DNA of 64,000 nt from Cupriavidus taiwanensis (GTDB lineage: Bacteria; Pseudomonadota; Gammaproteobacteria; Burkholderiales; Burkholderiaceae), in NCBI RefSeq assembly GCF_900250075.1, contig NZ_LT977070.1:1-64000 (forward strand), in the 5' to 3' direction. A model generated the notes under the pieces. The model was not told the DNA's origin, did not search any database, and saw only the letters and a list, made by a program, of their open reading frames with translations. Made by a program: the position numbers and the translations under genes. This document shows, piece by piece, positions 61,243 to 64,000 of this stretch. Position 1 is the stretch's first letter, and the number at the start of each line of letters is the position of its first letter.

Positions 61243-61276
61243 CTTGACCGGCCGGGGCGGGCGAGCGTTGCGCGCT

Positions 61277-62155
61277 TCAGGGCAGGTTGCGGCCGGGCGG
61301 CAGCGCCACCGGCGAGGTGACCGGAGCCGCCACCGGCGCGGTGGTGGCGCCCGCGCTGCCCGCGGTACCCGGTGCGGCACCGGCCGGCGCATCGATCGGC
61401 CCGCCCACGCCCGGCACCGACTGCACCGGCGCCGGCGTGCCGACGCTGCCGTCGAACGACGGGTTTTCCGAGGTCGAGGCCGCATCCAGGCGCGCACGCT
61501 CGGTGTCGTTGACGTAGTCGAAGGCCTTGACCACCTTGGTCACGCCCGAGGCATTGCGCGCCACGTCCGTGGCCCGGTCGCCCTCGGCGCTGGTGACCAC
61601 GCCCAGCAGGTAGACCACGCTCTTTTCCGTGGTGATCTTGATCGAGTTGGATGGCACGCCTTCGGCGGTCATCAGCAGGGTCTTGACCTTGCTGGTCAGG
61701 TAGGCGTCCTGGCTCTGGGTCATGAAGCCGGGCGAGTTCACCACCTCCAGCTCATTGATCACCACGCGCGCATTCTGCAGGCCGCGCACGTACTGCTCGA
61801 TCTGCTGCTTGACGCTGTCGTTCTTCGCTTCGCCGGTCAGCAGCACCTTGCGGTTGAAAACGGTCACGTTGACGCGGGCCTGGCCGCTGAAGCGCGAGTT
61901 GATGGTGCTCTCGGCCTCCAGCTGCAGGCCGCGGTCGACGGTCTGGGTGGCGGCCGGGCGGCGGTCGGTGGCCATCGCCACCCCGGTGCCCATGGCGCCG
62001 GCAATCACCGGAAAGCAGCCGGCCAGCTGCGTGGCGCACACCAGCGCGGCCGCGGCCAGGCCGGCGCGGCCCAGGCCGAAACTGGCCAGGGGGCGGAAGG
62101 GATGGCGCGCCTGCGCGCCATTCCGGGAAGCTTGCGTAGTGGGCAGATGAGTCAT
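61277..62155 (-). CDS. BON-domain outer-membrane lipoprotein (DolP/YraP-like)
   Basis: A 292-residue lipoprotein: lipobox ATQLAGC (Cys near residue 47), two BON domains (about residues 75-140, with VNVTVFNRKVLLTGEAKND; about 150-220, with IKITTEKSVVYLLGVVTSAEGDRA), and a Pro/Ala-rich tail longer than in E. coli DolP. Homologues maintain outer-membrane integrity. It follows diaA, the conserved order in many proteobacteria. Confidence 0.9.
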   Translation of the reverse strand: MTHLPTTQASRNGAQARHPFRPLASFGLGRAGLAAAALVCATQLAGCFPVIAGAMGTGVAMATDRRPAATQTVDRGLQLEAESTINSRFSGQARVNVTVFNRKVLLTGEAKNDSVKQQIEQYVRGLQNARVVINELEVVNSPGFMTQSQDAYLTSKVKTLLMTAEGVPSNSIKITTEKSVVYLLGVVTSAEGDRATDVARNASGVTKVVKAFDYVNDTERARLDAASTSENPSFDGSVGTPAPVQSVPGVGGPIDAPAGAAPGTAGSAGATTAPVAAPVTSPVALPPGRNLP

Positions 62156-62208
62156 GCGGTCCTTGCTCTGGCTGAATGTTGGAAATGAGGGTCGGCGGAG
62201 GCCCGGCA

Positions 62209-62841
<633 letters not shown>

Positions 62842-62857
62842 TCATGTTTGCCGTGCA

Positions 62858-63268
62858 TTATGACCCAGCCCCGGCGGCATCCAGGTCAAAGGCGTGCTGC
62901 AGCCACTCCAGCCGACCGGGTTCCAGCGCCACCACGTCGAAGCGGCACGGCGGCACCCGCGCCAGCGTGGCCAGGTAGTGCCCGGCGGCCAGCAGCACGC
63001 GCCGCTGCTTGGCCGGCGTGACGCTGGCCGCGGCGCCGCCGAAGCCACGCCCGCTGCGCTGGCGCACCTCGACGAACACCAGCGTGCCGTCGGGCGCGCG
63101 CATCACCAGGTCGATCTCGCCGCCTTTGCAGCGATAATTGCGCACCACGGGCTCCAGGCCCTGGCGCCGCAAGTGAGCCAGGGCCCGGTCCTCTGCCTGC
63201 GCCCCGCGCGCCTGCCGGCTGGGCGCCTGCCCGCCCGGCCCCTGCGTGGTGGATTTGAATGATCGCAT
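62858..63268 (-). CDS. yraN: YraN/UPF0102 family protein
   Basis: A 136-residue protein of the UPF0102 family with an endonuclease-like core: [44 protein letters not shown] (the E-x-K-like strand, here with Arg) and [16 protein letters not shown] role in Holliday-junction or recombination processing has been proposed but not proven. Divergent from rsmI by only 18 bp. Confidence 0.9.
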   Translation of the reverse strand: MRSFKSTTQGPGGQAPSRQARGAQAEDRALAHLRRQGLEPVVRNYRCKGGEIDLVMRAPDGTLVFVEVRQRSGRGFGGAAASVTPAKQRRVLLAAGHYLATLARVPPCRFDVVALEPGRLEWLQHAFDLDAAGAGS

Positions 63269-63286
63269 CAACGGAAGTTCTCAAGC

Positions 63287-64000
63287 ATGAGTGACTGGAT
63301 CTCCCTGGCGGCAAGCCAGTCGTACCCGGCCGGCACGCTCTATGTCGTGGCCACGCCCATCGGCAATGTCGCCGACCTGTCGCTGCGCGCGCTGCATGTG
63401 CTGGGGCTGGCCGACGCGGTGGCCTGCGAAGACACCCGCAATACCGGCCAGTTGCTGTCGCGCGTCGGCCTGCAGCGGCCGCTGGTGGCGGTGCACGAGC
63501 ACAACGAGCGCGAGGCCGCGGGCCGCATCGCCGAGCGCCTGGCGGCGGGCGAGCGCATCGCCTATGTCTCGGACGCCGGCACGCCGGGCATCTCCGACCC
63601 CGGCGCGCGGCTGGTCGAGGCGGTGCGCGCCGCCGGCCATCCGGTGGTGCCCCTGCCCGGTCCCAGTGCGGCGGTGGCGGCGCTGTCGGTGGCGGGCGAC
63701 CTGCTCGAGGCCGGCGCGGGCCGCTTCACCTTTGCCGGCTTCCTGCCCCCCAAGCCCAAGGCGCGCGCCGAGGCGATCGCCCGGCTGGCGGCACTGGACC
63801 ACGCCTGGGTCTGCTACGAGGCGCCGCACCGCATCGCCGACACGCTTGCGGCGCTTGCCGCGGGCCTGCCGGGCGAGCGCCGGCTGCTGGTCGGACGCGA
63901 ACTGACCAAGCTGTTCGAGGACATCGCCGTGATGCCGGTAGCGCAGGCGCCGGCCTGGCTGGCGGCCGACCCGAACCGGGCCAAGGGGGAATTCGTGCTG
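63287..64000 (+). CDS. rsmI: 16S rRNA 2'-O-ribose methyltransferase RsmI (partial)
   Basis: Methylates C1402 of 16S rRNA using S-adenosylmethionine. The 238 residues present show the SAM/tetrapyrrole methylase fold: GTLYVVATPIGNVADLSLRAL near residue 16, CEDTRNTGQLLSRVG, VHEHNER, IAYVSDAGTPGISDPGARLV near residue 90, VVPLPGPSAAVAAL and FAGFLPPK. The C-terminal end runs off the right edge of the window, and no stop is seen. Confidence 0.96.
   Translation, partial: MSDWISLAASQSYPAGTLYVVATPIGNVADLSLRALHVLGLADAVACEDTRNTGQLLSRVGLQRPLVAVHEHNEREAAGRIAERLAAGERIAYVSDAGTPGISDPGARLVEAVRAAGHPVVPLPGPSAAVAALSVAGDLLEAGAGRFTFAGFLPPKPKARAEAIARLAALDHAWVCYEAPHRIADTLAALAAGLPGERRLLVGRELTKLFEDIAVMPVAQAPAWLAADPNRAKGEFVL

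Noticed and set aside
63287..64000. Frameshift or truncation of rsmI
   Set aside because: The frame is open and conserved to the last base. The gene is simply cut by the window edge.

Overview
The window looks like a chromosomal segment of a high-GC betaproteobacterium of the Burkholderiales, most like Cupriavidus/Ralstonia. The signs are the gene content (aerobic phenylacetate pathway, Burkholderiales-type type II secretion cluster, lithotrophic sox cluster, fused 1205-residue indolepyruvate ferredoxin oxidoreductase), the GC-rich codon use and the conserved rsmI/yraN/diaA/BON neighbourhood. The genus assignment is inference, since no marker gene was compared. I saw no CRISPR array, insertion sequence, integrase or prophage.

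Layout. 1-3.1 kb: DUF488 protein, fused SpmA/SpmB-like membrane protein, a candidate ~58-nt small RNA with promoter and terminator, DUF1488 protein and a universal stress protein. 3.3-8.9 kb: paaABCDE (phenylacetyl-CoA epoxidase) behind a strong promoter overlapped by a 12-bp palindrome, then a DUF1835 gene in an apparent operon with the TetR-type regulator paaR. 8.9-12.9 kb: Kef-type K+ efflux pair, GNAT acetyltransferase with a structured leader, Lrp regulator. 13.3-28.6 kb: EF-hand protein, then the type II secretion genes: gspC on the minus strand, the NO-detoxification pair fhp/nsrR, and gspG-H-I-J-K-L-M-N-D-E-F on the plus strand.

28.7-44 kb: NYN/LOTUS-type protein, the fused indolepyruvate oxidoreductase, small metabolic enzymes (HD, GFA, VOC, DODA dioxygenase), three MFS transporters, a DUF2314-like protein, 3-methyladenine glycosylase and a CDF metal exporter. 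Three copies of a CCCTCTCCC-type palindromic element lie between genes here. The tag/CDF intergenic gap is unusually rich in GTATAC sites, a 16-bp palindrome and DnaA-box-like 9-mers. 44-46 kb: a decaying locus with a Cys-less Asp/Glu/hydantoin racemase relative, an MFS gene reduced to its two ends, and an RpiR regulator cut down to its DNA-binding domain, preceded by helically phased TGGCATT repeats. 46-49.5 kb: a large uncharacterised lipoprotein, a glycosyltransferase-like gene and tRNA-Ala(CGC).

49.6-61.1 kb: a complete thiosulfate-oxidation (sox) cluster on the minus strand: soxE-like cytochrome and soxF, an EamA transporter, soxR, then soxC-D-cytochrome-Y-Z-dsrE-A-X-W-B. 61.3-64 kb: the conserved envelope/replication block of a BON lipoprotein, diaA/gmhA, yraN and, divergently, rsmI, which runs off the right edge.

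Together the genes describe a versatile free-living bacterium able to degrade aromatics aerobically, draw energy from reduced sulfur, secrete folded proteins and resist nitric oxide. The best leads for something undescribed are the small RNA with an anti-Shine-Dalgarno stretch, the phased repeats at the decaying racemase locus, the palindrome-rich tag/CDF gap, the large lipoprotein, and a cytochrome that appears duplicated from the SoxD C-terminal domain.
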